From Bubalus kerabau (lineage: Eukaryota > Chordata > Mammalia > Artiodactyla > Bovidae), in the NCBI RefSeq assembly GCF_029407905.1, contig NC_073624.1, positions 508,501 through 572,500 of the forward strand: 64,000 nt of DNA. Reading direction: 5' to 3'. The position numbers and the translations under genes are program-made. Shown here one piece after another: positions 1 through 12,700 of this stretch (its first letter is position 1; the number at the start of each line of letters is the position of its first letter). The notes beneath the pieces were generated by a model. The model saw only the letters and a program-made list of their open reading frames with translations. It did not search any database and was not told the origin of the DNA.

Positions 1-139
1 AGCATCCCTCGTAAGCACAGACGGAGAAACCATGAGAAAAGAAAGTCACGGACCAGCATCCCTCATAAGCACAGACGGAGAAACCATGAGAAAGACAGTC
101 ACAGACCAGCATCCCTCGTAAGCACAGGCAGAGAAACCT
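1..139. repeat. Tandem repeat of about 53-54 bp, running off the left edge
   Basis: Two full units (1-54 and 55-107) and a partial third (108 to about 139) begin with AGCATCCCTCGTAAGCACAG or a one-base variant. Units differ by a few substitutions and one base in length. The array lies in a SELENOO intron just downstream of the exon ending at 716, and its total length cannot be seen. It is a minisatellite; the adjacent copies leave no spacers, so it is not a CRISPR array. Confidence 0.8.
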
Positions 140-715
140 CAGCAAAACCCTAGAAGGACCACGCATGTGGGGTCCAGCCCAGCATGCAAGGGCGCCTGTG
201 TGTCCCCTCCCCGATTCACACCTGGAGACCCAAACCTCAGGGGGATGGTGTTTGGAGACGGGGCCGTTGGGAGGTAGGTACGAGGGTGCAACCCTGCTAG
301 CGTCTCTGTGTTCCTGCTCCCCACTTTGCCCTGTGAGGACGCGAGCAGCAGATGGCAACCCGAGGCTGGACGTCCAGCCACGAGGCTGTGAGAAGCAGTA
401 AACAGAGGCAGCATATGGACAAAGAAGTAAAACTGCGTGGTCACCTGGCTGATGCGCAGCGTGAAGGCACGCAGCATGGATAGAAGCGGGTGTGCTCTAC
501 TGAAAGGAGTCATGTGTGAACTGGCCGGTGGCTCATGGCACGCTCGTGTGAAGGATGCTTTCCCCAAGGGCGCCCGGCCGGCCACTTCTGTTGGGCAGCA
601 CTGGGCCTCCGAGCCGGATCAGCCAGGAAGTCACACACACCCTGCAAAGGCAGTCCCAAAGGACGGGAGACGGACCCAGACAGCCACGGCCCGTGAGCAG
701 CCCGCCCCCACTCAC
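140..715 (-). other. SELENOO: SELENOO intron 5 (partial), no other feature seen
   Basis: This stretch runs from the donor GTGAGT at 715 to the tandem repeat. It shows no splice-flanked coding segment and no recognisable transposon. Confidence 0.6.
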
Positions 716-3700
716 CGGTCAGGTGCATGGTCTCCAGGAGCTGGGCCACCAGGACGCCATCGCCCTCCTGCTCGGTCTGCACGAGGCCCAGCTTCCGGCG
801 CATCTTCTGCAGGTAGTGCCGGCCGAACTCTGCGTCGAACTCCTCTGCCAGGATGGCCTCGGCCAGCTCGAGGGGCAGCGCGGGGTCCAGGGCCTCGGCC
901 AGCTTCTGCAGGTTCCACTTGCACACCTCGGGCTGCTTGCTGTACGAGTAGCGCCCGGCGGTGTCGGAGGCGTTGCATACGTGGTCAGGGTCGTACCTGC
1001 CGGACGGGCAAGAGTGGGTGGTGACTAAAGAGACCCACTGAGGGACCCGGGTGGACACCGCAGTCCTGCCCTGTCCCACGGGGCCCTGCAGCCTCACCTG
1101 CCCCTTCAGCCCACTTTCTACCCAAGAGTGGAGGGTGCTGGTTAAACGCTTCTGTGCTAAAGCCCTCTGGGGGAATTCCTGCTCTGGGAATGGCTAGCTG
1201 ACCAGGCCTTACTGAGAATCAAACACTGAACAAAACCTTCACGAAAGCAGCCATGCGGGCCTATGGTGCCGTGCTGATGTGTGCCCCCCCCGCGGGCTGA
1301 TGGCAGGCAGCGGGACGCCCACCTGTCCAGGAAGCCGAAGGGCCCATAGTCGATGGTGAGCCCCACGATGCTCATGTTGTCTGTGTTGAGCACGCCGTGG
1401 CAGAAGCCCACACACTGCCACTCAGCCACCAGCCGGGCCGTGCGCCGGGTGACCTGCAACAGGACGGCCGCCACTACTCCCTCCGGGCCCAGCCCCTCCC
1501 CGAACCACCTGTGCCCGCCTCACACTGCGCAACTCCCGGGGGGCCTGCCCAGTGTCCTGTCCTGACTTGGGAAGAACGCCCGAGGACATGTGACAAGGAA
1601 CCCCCCCCCCCCACACCACCGTCTCTTATATACTCTCTATTCTGGCTTTTACCCAAACCAGAGAAATCAGGGAACCCTGACATTCTCACGATACAGGCCC
1701 CCACGTGGGATGACCATGTCAAAAGAAGGAAGCAAGTCTCCACATTATCAGGCAAACCCGCCCCAGGTCCAGCCTCACCGGGGGCTGCAGGGGACGAGGC
1801 TCCACCAGCCCACCTGGGCAGCCAGGGCCCTGCCAGCCCTGCCGCCCCGCACCCAGCCAGGAGGAGCCCTGCGAGCCACAGGTGTGCCCGACGGCCCTGT
1901 GGCCCGCTGAGCAGCCCACCCACAGCGCGCCTTCTGAGGCCGCGGGCGCTGTCTGCGTTGGACGGCACCACGCTCGGCTTCACTGACCAAGAGGCCAGGC
2001 TCAGGCCGCCACCTTGGGTGTGAGCAGAGCCTCAAGTCTCCCGGCACTGCCCGCGTGACAGATGGGAAGACACTGCCTGGAGGGTCTGGGGAGGGGCCAG
2101 GCCTCCCCAGCGTCTCTGCATGAGGCCCCGGACGCAGGCGGGGCCCAACACGCTGCTCTGTGCCCACTTGCGGGGGCGCCTGCACGGCCCCTGGGACCAC
2201 ACCTGAGAGTTGTGGGGCGCGTTCAGCCCTGAGCCAGGACAGTCAGTGTGCCCCCAGTCAGGAGGCCTAGGGGTGTGTGCTGGGGCGCCTGTGTGCACAG
2301 GCCCCGTGCGGGAGACCCAGCACCCGCCAGCCCTGACCCCCCCAAGATCTCTGCACGGCTCCTCGAGGCTGCTCAAACAGGCGTCCGTCCCAGGATCCTG
2401 ACCCTCAGCATCTGAGAAGCTAGCCGTGGGCCAAGCCAGTGGGTGGTGATGAGGGTTTGGGACAGGAGGGGACTCAAGAGGGCAGGACACCCAGCTCCCA
2501 CCCTCAGGGGGCCGCCCCCACTGACCTCCCGGAAGAAGGCAGCATGTCTCTGCACATGGTCCCCGGGGTGAGAGGCCTGGATTTCGGGGTAGAAAGTGCT
2601 GATGACGTAGTCGAGCATCTGCAGTCGGATGTCATCCCTCCCCACGCTGGGGCCCGCCCGGCCCGTGTGCTCGTCTCTGGACTTGAAGATCTCGAAGGAT
2701 CCGAACCTGGAGGGGAGACCCACGTTGACCACAGGTTAAACATGACGCCTCCCCTCTTGAGTGAGGCGGGAAGGGGGTTGCTGCCAGCGCTCGTGGCCAG
2801 AGCAGGGGTGAGTGGGGGACAAACCATACAAACACGGCCTATCTTCAGGGACACAGGCTGATATGGGGCGCCTCCCAGGGCACATGGGGTGGGACAGCAC
2901 AGCCGCCCTGCAGGGACTGGGGGATCCGTGCTGTCTCATGGGGGGAGGGGGCCTGTACTGGGGTGAGCTGGGGTCAGCAGTGGGGCAGCTGCACCCCCAG
3001 GGGGCAAGGCAACGTCCAGAGCCAGGTTTGCTAGTCACACAGGCCGACTACCAGCAGTTTGTGGGTGGAGGCCAGGGGTGCTGCCCGACCGCCTACGCAA
3101 CACAGACCAGCGTTTAGCAGACTGTCTGGTCGGGCCCTGGGGGCCCAGCACCTCCACCCCAGAGACAAAGGCGAAGCCAGAGACGGCTGAGCCATGGGGT
3201 CGGCTGAGTCCCCTGATCCCCGACGGCCACAGCTGCCTCCTGGTGACTGGCTTTGGGTGGCTGGTACCGAGTGCTTGATTCCAGACAGCTTGGTGACCGC
3301 AAGGACTCACAGGCCCCCAGCAGCAGGAGGCCGCCACTCGGCAGACTGGGCCCTGGGAGCGGGCGTGCTGGGCGTCACGGCCACTTGTCCAGCCACGCAG
3401 GTGAGGCCATTTTCCCGGCGTGCCTGACGCAGCCCCTGGTCATAGACCCCAGGTCGTGGCTCCAGGCTCGCTGCCCAGCCCCTGGCCTGGGGACATGAGT
3501 GCGCGGGCCTTACCTGAGGAACGTGGGGGCCAGGCGCAGCACCACGGCGCACGGCTCGGGCCGGGGGTTCCCGTCGTAGAAGGCATCGCGTATGACGGTG
3601 GACTGGGATGAGACGCAGGAGCCGGCCCGCGTGGTGGGGACGCCCAGGTGGAACATGGCCTCGCTGCACAGGAACTCGCGGATGCTGGAGCGCAGCACCT

Positions 3701-6700
3701 TGCGGCCGTCCGCCTGTCTGAGGTCAAGCACAGAGGTCACTGCCGGGCGCCGGCAACACAGCCGCAGGCTGAAGGGACTGGAGGAAAGCCGCTACTGGCT
3801 TCTGAAAACCAGCCCCCGAGCAGCTCTGCCGTCAGCGTAGAATGAGTCTGTTTTGCATGACCCCAGACGCTGTGCCCCTAACGTCCTGCAGGTCTAGATC
3901 CACAGCACGGGTGCCAGCCTGCCGTGGGAGCCGAGTCCACACTGAAGAGGGGAAGAGCTGTTCCCTGGGTCACACGCACCGTCACATGCACACTCGTGCC
4001 TACAGTTCTGTGTCTAAGAATTCACTTTGTAAAAAACGCAGCACAGACACAGCACCGCTTGCGGTGGGGGGAGGACTTCAGTCCACCTTGGGCAGCTCCG
4101 AATGACTCGGACGTTCTCTTCTTATCCTAAGCTGACATTAATTATTATTTTAAGTTGACTTTATTTTCCTAGGCACTACTAGGTTCTCAGCAAAAGCGAT
4201 CAGAAGGCAGAAATTTCTCATATATGCCCCAGCATCAGCGTTCCTCCCAGACAGGACATCTGTCAGTCAGTGAACCCACACTGACATGTCCTCACCCCCA
4301 GAGCCCATGTTTACATCAGGGTTCACCCTTGGTGTTGCCCATCCTGTGGGTCTGGACAACTGCCCAGACAGGGATCCACCGTGACCACAGGGTCACACAC
4401 AGAAGTGTCACTGCCCAAAGCCCTCCGTGCTCCACCGAGCCATCTCTCCCCTCCCAACCCCCGGTCTTTTTACTGCCTCCAGAGTTTTGCCTTTTCCAGA
4501 ATGTCATAGTGTCACGGATGGAATCATACTGTGTGACCTTTTCAGATTGACTTTCTTCACTTACTGATATGCACCCAAGTTTCCAACATGTTCTTTAATG
4601 GCTTGATGGCTCATTTCTTTTTTTTTTCTTTCTCCTCTTTTGCTGAATAACATTCCATTGTCTGGAATTATCTATTTCACTGTCTGTTCTATCTGTTCAC
4701 CTTGAAGGGCATCTTGGTGGCTTCCAGGTTTTGGCAATTAGGAGTACAGTTGCTGTGAGCATCCGTATAGAGTTCCCTGTGGACACGTTTTTAACTCCTC
4801 GGGGTAAATACCAAGTCGTATGATTGCTGGATCATATGGTGACAATATATTTGGCTTGGTAAGAGACCACCAGTCTTCCCGAGCCGCCAGACCATTCTGC
4901 ACTCCCAGAAGCGATGAATGTGCTTTCTGTTGCTCCGCGCCCTTGCTAGCATTTTGTGTTATTAGTGTCCTGGAATTTGGCTGTTCTCATGGGTGTAGTG
5001 GTGTCTCACTGTTTTAATTTGCATTTTTCCGATGACACATGATGTGAAATATCTTTCCATGTGCTTAGATGCCATCTCTCTATCTTTTTTGGGGAGGTGT
5101 CTAGCAAAGTCTTTGCCCCATTTTAAAATCAGTTCGTTTTCTTATTGTTGAGTTTTAAGAGTTCTTTGTATGTTTTGGATAACAGACATTTATCAGACAT
5201 GTCTTCCACAGGGATTTTCTCCCAGTCTGTGGCTTGTCATTCTCCTGACACTTTCACAGAAGTTTTATATTTAATAAAGTCCAGCCTATCATTTCTTTCA
5301 TGGATCCTGTCTTCTGTGTTGTATCTAAAAAGTCATTTCCATACCTGAGGTCATTCAGATTTTCTGTTTTATCTTCTAGGAGTTTTACAGTTTTGCATTT
5401 TGTGTGTAGGTCTGTCATCCAGTCTCAGTTAATTTTTGTAGAAGGTGTCAGGTCTGTGTCTAGATTCTCCCTTTTTTTAATGTGGACGTCCAGTTGTTCC
5501 AGTTCAGTTCAGTCGATCAGTCGTGTCCGACTCTTTGTGACCCCATGAACCGCAGCACGCCAGGCCTCCCAGTCCATCACCAACTCCTGGAGTTCACCCA
5601 AACCCATGTCCACCGAGTTGGTGATGCCATTCAACCATCTCATCCTCTGTCGTCCCCTTCTCCTCCTGCCCTCAATCTTTCCCAGCATCAGGCTCTTTTC
5701 AAATAAGCCAGCTCTTCGCATCAAGTGGCCAAAGTATTGGAGTTTCAGCTTCAAAATCAGTCCTACCAATGAACACCCAGGACTGATCTCCTTTAGGATG
5801 GACTGGTTGGATCTCCTTGCAGTCCAAGGGACTCTCAAGAGTCTTCTCCAACACCACAGTTCAAAAGCATCAATTCTTTGGCACTCAACTTTCTTTATAG
5901 TCCAACTCTTACATCCATACATGACCACTGGAAAAACCACAGCCTTGACTAGACGGACCTTTGTTGACAAAGTAACGTCTCTGTTTTTTAATATGCTGTC
6001 TAGGTTGGTCATAATTTTCCTTCCAAGGAGTAAGCGTCTTTTAATTTAATGGCTGCAATCACCATCTGCAGTGATTTTGGAGACCAAAAAAAGAAAGTCT
6101 AACACTGTTTCCCCATCTATTTGTCATGAAGTGATGGGACCGGATGCCATGATCTTAGTTTTCTGAATGTTGAGCTTTAAGCCAACTTTTTCACTCTCCT
6201 CTTTCACTTTCATCAAGAGGCTCTTTAGTTCTTCTTCACTTTCTGCCATAAGGGTGGTGTTATCTGCATAGCTCAGGTTATTGACATTTCTCCCAGCAAT
6301 CTTGATTCCAGCTTGTGCTTCCTCCAGCCCAGCATTTCTCATGATGTACTCTGTATATAAGTTAAATAAGCAGGGTGACAATATACAGCCTTGACGTACT
6401 CCTTTTCCTATTTGGAATCAGTCTGTTGTTCCATGTCCAGTTCTAACTGTTGCTTCCTGACCTGCATACAGGCTTCTCAAGAGACAGGTCAGGTGGTCTG
6501 GTATTCCCATCTCTTTCAGAATTTTCCACAGTTTGTTGTGATCCACACAGTCAAAGGCTTTGGCATAGTCAATAAAGCAGAAATAGATGTTTTTTCTGGA
6601 ACTCTCTTTTTTGATGATCCAGCAGATGTTGGCAATTTGATCTCTGGTTCCTCTGCCTTTTCTAAAACCAGCTTGAACATCTATCTGGAAGTTCATGGTT

Positions 6701-9700
6701 CATGTATTGCTGAAGCCTGGCTTGGAGAATTTTAAGCATTACTTTACTAGCATGTGAGATGAGTGCAATTGTGTGGTAGTTTGAGCATTCTTTGGCATTG
6801 CCTTTCTTTGGGATTGGAAAGTTGTTCCAGTACAATCTGTTGAAAATACTATCATTGCTCCATCGGACTGCCTTTGCCCCTTTGTCAAAGACCCATATTT
6901 ATGCAGGTCTATTTCTGGGCTCTCTGCTCTGTTCCACTGATCTATCCATTCTTTGGCCAAAACCACACCCTCTTGATTACCACAGCTTTAGTCAGTCTTG
7001 AAGTGGGGGCGCTACCAGGCCTGACTTTGTTCTTCTCCCTCAATAGTGAGCTATTCTGGCTCTTCTGCCTCTTGATAAAAATTTTAGAATCATTTTGTCA
7101 ATTTCTACAAGATAACTTGCTGAGACTTTAATTGAGGTTGCATCGAATCTATAGATTGAGTTGGGAAGAACCGACATCTTGGCAATATTAAATCTTCCTA
7201 TCCATGAACATGGAATATCTTTACGCTGATTTAGTTATTTTTTAATCAGTCTTGTAGTTTTCCTCATAGAGATCTTTTGTTAGATTCACACCTAAGTATT
7301 TCCTTTTCAGCAATGCTAATGTAAACAGTGCTTTTAATTTCACTCTCACTTGTCCTTGCTTGGCTGTAGTGCAGGAGTGACTCCGCACCCCGCAGTACTG
7401 TTGTAGCTGCTCTGAGCTCACTTCGGTCCATTCTTTGAGATTTTCTACGTAGATGTCCATTTGCAAACAAAGACAGGTTTTATTTCTTCCATCTCGATGT
7501 GTATACCTTTGGTGTTCTTACCTTGTTGCATTAGCGAGGACCTCCAGGGTTGCTGAGAAGCAATGTGAGATGGAACATCTTTGCCTTGTTTATGATCTTA
7601 GTGGGAAAGCTCTGAGGTTCTCATGATGAAGTAGATTTAGCTATAGGTTTTCTGTAGAAACTCTATTCTTCTCTATTTCTGATTTATCATGAAGAGTGTT
7701 AGAGTCTGTCAGATGCCTTTTCTACTTCAACTAATATATGATTTTCCTTCTTTAGCCTGTTGATCTGATGGATCACTTTGATTGATTTTTGCACGTTGAA
7801 CTAGCACTGCATACTTGGAATAAATCCATTTGGTGGTGATGGATAATTCTTTTCATACATTGTTGAATTTTATTTGCTAATGTTTTGTTGAGGAATTCTT
7901 TGTCTATGCTCATGAGGGATTTTGGTCTATAGTTTTCTTGTATTGCCTTTGTCGAGATCTGGTATCAGGACAACGCTGGACTCAGAATGAGTCAGGGATT
8001 AGTTCCTCTGCTTCCATTCTCTGAAAAGAGTGGCGTAATTTTGTCCTTAAATGTTTGGTAGAATTCACCAGTGAACTCATCTGGGCCTGATGCTGTTTTG
8101 GAAGACTACTAATTGATTCAATTTCTTTAATATATATAGGCCTATTCAGATTGTCTATTTTTTCTTGCGAGTTTTGGTAAATTTTGTCTTTCAAGGAATT
8201 GGTCCTTTTCATCTAGGCTAGCAAATTTGTGAACATAGTACTGTTCAAAGTCTTTTAATTTCCTTTTAATATCTATATGAATTGTATGATCTTCCCTCTT
8301 TGATTTCTGGTATTAGTAATTGCGTCCTAACTTTCTTTCCTAGTTAGCCTGGCTAGAGGCTTATTGATTTTATAGATATTTTCAAAGAGAAAGCTTCTGA
8401 TTTCACTGATTTCTCCTCTATATTTCAATTTCATTAATTTCTGTTCTCATTCTTTTTATTGTTTACTTTAGAAAGCAGCTGTGCTCACCACTATACCACC
8501 AACACACACAATGTTTGTTTGTTTTTGTTTTTGCTTACTTTGGATTGGATTTGTTCTTTTCTTTGTCGTTTCCTAGGTGGACGCTTAAATACTGGTTTTA
8601 GAGCTCTTTTCTTTACTAACATGTGCACTCACTCGCTGCTATAAATTCTCTTCAAAGCACTGCTTTCACTGTACCCCACACATTTGATATTTTTACTTTC
8701 ATTTAGTTCAAAACATTTAAAAATGTCTCTTGGGATGGTGGCTCAGATGGTAAAGAATCTGCCTGCAATGCTGGAGACTCAGGTTCCATCCCTGGGTTGG
8801 GAAGATCCTCTAGAGAAGGGAATGGCTACCCACTCCAGTATTCTTGCCTGGAGAATTCCACAGAGGAGCCTGGTGGGTTACAGTCCATGGAGCTGGAAAG
8901 AGTCAGACATGACGGAAGCAACTAACATGCATTATTTAGAAGTATGCTGCATAATCTCCAAGAATTTGGGGTTTTCTAGTGATCTGTTGGGAGAGGGCAA
9001 TGGCAACCCACTCCAGTACTCTTGCCTGGAAAATCCCATGGACGGAGGAGCCTGGTGGGCTGCGGTCCATGGGGTCGCTGAGGGTCAGATATGACTGAGC
9101 GACTTCACTTTCACTTTTCACTTTCATGCATTGGAGAAGGAAATGGCAACTCACTCCAGTGTTCTTGCCTGGAGAGTCCCAGGGACGGGGGAGCCTGGTG
9201 GGCTGCCATCTATGGGGTCGCACAGAGTTGGACACGACTGAAGTGACTTAGCAGCAGGAGCAGCAGCAGTGATCTGTTATTGATTTCTAGTTTGATTCCA
9301 TTGTGGCCTGAGAACGGACACTGTATAATTTCTATTTTAAAAAATTTGTTAAGGTGTGTTTTATGGCTTAGAATGTGGTTTATCTGGATAAATGTTCTAT
9401 GTGGGCCTGAGAATATATATTCTGTTGTTAGATGAAGTAGGCCTAGATGTCATTATATCCAGTTGATCGATGGTGTTAATTGAGCTCAAATGTGTCCTTA
9501 TCAATTTTCTGCCTGTTGGCTCTGTCCATTTCTGATAGAAGGGTGTTGAAGTCTCAACTATGATAGTGCGTTCCTCTGTGCCTCTCTGAAGTTGTCAGTT
9601 TCTGCCAAATGGCACTCTGATGCTGCTGTTTGACACATATATCTTAAGGATGGGCTTCCCTGATAGCTCAGTTGATAAAGAATCCGCCTGCAATGCAGGA

Positions 9701-12700
9701 GACCTTGGTTTGATCCCTGGGTCAGGAAGATCTGCTGGAGAAGGGATAGGCTACCCACTCTAGTATTCTTGGGCTTCCCTTGTGGCTCAGCTGGTAAAGA
9801 ATCTGTCTGCAATGTGGGAGACCTGGGTTCCATCCCTGGGTTGGGAAGATCCCCTGGAGAAGGAAAAGGCTACCCACTCCAGTATTCTGGCCTGGAGAAT
9901 TCCATGGACTGTATTGTCCATGGGCTCACGAAGAGTTGGACACGACTAAGCAACTTTCACTCACTCACCGTAAGGATTTTCTGGCGTGTTGGCCCCCTCT
10001 TTATCCCTAGTAACTTTCCTTACTCCAAAGTCCACTCTTCCTGGAATTAATATGGCCACTCCTGCTTGTTTTTGGATTAGTGTTAGCATGGTACACTAGT
10101 ATCCATTTACTTTTAATCTACATGTTTTCATATCTAAAGTGGGTTTCTTATGGACAACATATAAGACTTTTAAACAATTCTTCTGACAGTATCTTGTTTT
10201 AATTAGTGTGTTTAGATCTAAACATCTAAACCAAAGTGTTTTCCTTTCGCTCTCTTCTTCCTTTTTCTTTCCTTCCTTCTTCCTCTCCCCGCCTCAACCC
10301 CATCTTTTGTGGTTTTAATTGAGCATTTTGTGATTCTATTTTCTCCTTTTTCACTAGTTCTCTCCTGGCGTATCAGTAATACTTTTTTGTGTTTTGTTTT
10401 CTTACTTTTTGAAAAATGGCTGCCCTGGAGTTTGTAATACACATTCCCAACTAATCCAACTCTACTTGCAAGTACCATGATACTACTCCGTAGGTAGTAT
10501 GAGTACTTTATAACAACAAAATAATCCCAACCTCTTCCTCCCACCCCTTATTCCATTTGGTGTCATGAATTTCACTTACACATAACCAAATGCATTGTTT
10601 CTACTACTTTAAACTATTACCTGTTATATCAGTTAAGATGAAAAGTAAAGCTTTTATTCTACATTCACTTCCTTCTCCTGTGCTCTTCCTTTGATTATGT
10701 TGATTCAAGTTCCTGACCTGTATCATTTTCATTCTCTACAAAAAACATCTTTCAACATTTTTTGCAAAACAGATCTAATGGTAACAATTTCCCTCAACCT
10801 TTGTTTGAGGGAGTCTGTCTCCTTCACTGCTGAAGGATAATTTCACAGGGCACAGAATTCTAGGTGGGTGAATTTTTCCCCCTTACTCCACTTTCCTTTG
10901 CTCGCCTGGCTTTTGAGAAGTCAGCAGTCATTCTAATCTCTGCTCCTCTGTAGGTGAAGTATTTCCTTCCTCTAGCTTTTTTCACTTTTATTTTTGCTTT
11001 TTTGTAGTTTGAAAATTATACGCCTAGGTGTAGTTTTTTTTTTTTTTTTGGTAGGGGGTCAGGTAGCCATTTATCTTGCTTGGTGCACTCTGAGCTTCTT
11101 GTATCTGTTTGGTATCTGGTATTAATTTGGGGAAATTCTCAGTCACTACATTAAATATTTCTTTTGTCCCCTTTTTCTCTCCTGGTATTCCTACTACATG
11201 CTACCTCTTTTGCAGCTGTCCTGCAATTCCTGGGACAGTGAGAACTTTCCAGTTTTCTTCTTTGCATCTTTGTAGGTTTCTCCTGAGATATCCTCAAGCT
11301 CAGAGATTTTTCCTCATCTGTGTCCAGTCTAGTAATATGTCCATCAGAGGCATTCTTAATTTTTGTTAGTGTTTTTACTAGAAACCTCTAGCACTTCCTT
11401 CTGGTCTTTCTCAGAACTCCCATCTCTCTGCTCACACTGCCCATCTGCTCTTGCAAGCTGCCTACTCCATCCGTTAGAGCCTTTGACATATTAACCACAG
11501 TTATGTCAAGTCTTTGGCCTGATAGTTCCTACACCTCTGCCACATCTGAGGCTAATTCTGATGCTGGCCCTGTCGCTTCCAGCTGTGCTTTCTGCCTTTC
11601 GGTGTGTTCTGTAATTTTTTCTTGATAGCCAGGCATGTGTTTGGGGCAAAGAGAGCAGCTATAAGCAGGCCTCTGCGGTGTGGTGGTGGGCTACAGGTAC
11701 TTGGTGGAGGCCTCAGACCGTCAGTGCAGCTGGGCGTCTGGACCGAGAACATCACACACACTGTTCAGTCTCCCCTCCGCCAGAGGCTGCTGCTGGGCCC
11801 TTCCCCTTCCCCAGGTCAGTTAGGCTCTCAGAAGACCCCAGCAGGTCAGCCTCGGGTTAATTAGCTCCCCCTGAGGGCAGGCTTGGTAAGAACACGGTGC
11901 TCCTGTGAATTTCAAACGGCTCGATTTCCCCACTCCTGCCAGAAGCACAAAGGGATTTTCCACCAGCATTCACTGTGAGGACCCAGTAGAGCTCCAGGAG
12001 ATAAAACTCAGCGAAGCGCGGGGGCCCCTTGTGACTGGGGCCCTTGGGGTTTTAACTGGCTTGTCCACACTGAGCCTCCAGCAAACCATCACTTGCAGTG
12101 CAAGTGCTCCTGGAGATGCCTGCTCGGGTGATGAAAAATTCTCTGTCTTTGCCTGTCGGTCTCTCCAATCGGGGCGGGGTAGGGGGTGGGCAGCGATTTG
12201 CCCTCTGACCTCACTTTTCTTGCAGATCTAAGAAGACCTGTTGATTTTTCAGTTTGTTCAGCTTTTCACCCATTAGAATGGAGTGACGATATCCAAAGTT
12301 TCTTACTCTGTTTTTTTAAATTAAAGGAAAGTCACAGCAGTGCATGAGAACGGCTGGCCTGCACGAGCCATGTCCTTACCCCTCCCTGTAAGGTGAGGGG
12401 GCTGGACACCTCGACCTCCAAGAGCCCCCAACCAGCAAGCAGCCACAACAAAGTGAGTTTGGATCTCTGCCCTTCAGAGTTGGGCCTGGGACCCTAGCCT
12501 GGCCCAGGGCACAGAAGTGTCCAAGCACTCCCCCAGCAGGAAGGCACTTGAGACAACTTAGAAAATTCTCTAGGAAAAACAAACTCTGGGCTCACTTCTG
12601 TCTCACCTGCCAAAGGACAGAGACGCTGCATGAAGGTGCCTGGGATGCACCTCTACCCATGTCCTCTGCAGGGAAGAGGCCAGTATGAGCTTGAGGTGCC

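Larger units (their letters stand above)
4540..12240 (-). mobile_element. Old L1 LINE, antisense, interrupted by younger insertions
   Basis: Read on the minus strand, this stretch follows the order of a mammalian L1 from the 3' end (about 4540) through ORF2 (about 4700-9900) to 5' sequence (about 10-12 kb). Short ORF2-like peptides survive, such as the segment with VNLTKDLYEENYKT around 7250, but the frame is broken throughout. A BovB (5503-6819), a Bov-tA (about 8731-8930), a Bov-A2 (8989-9267) and a tandem Bov-tA pair (about 9651-9975) sit inside it, so it predates them. Without the inserts it is about 5.6 kb, nearly a whole L1. The 5' boundary and subfamily (L1M-like) are estimates, and the part right of 10.6 kb is the least certain. 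Confidence 0.75.

Noticed and set aside
1..139. CRISPR-like repetition
   Set aside because: Units are contiguous and vary along their length, without unique spacers, in a mammalian intron.
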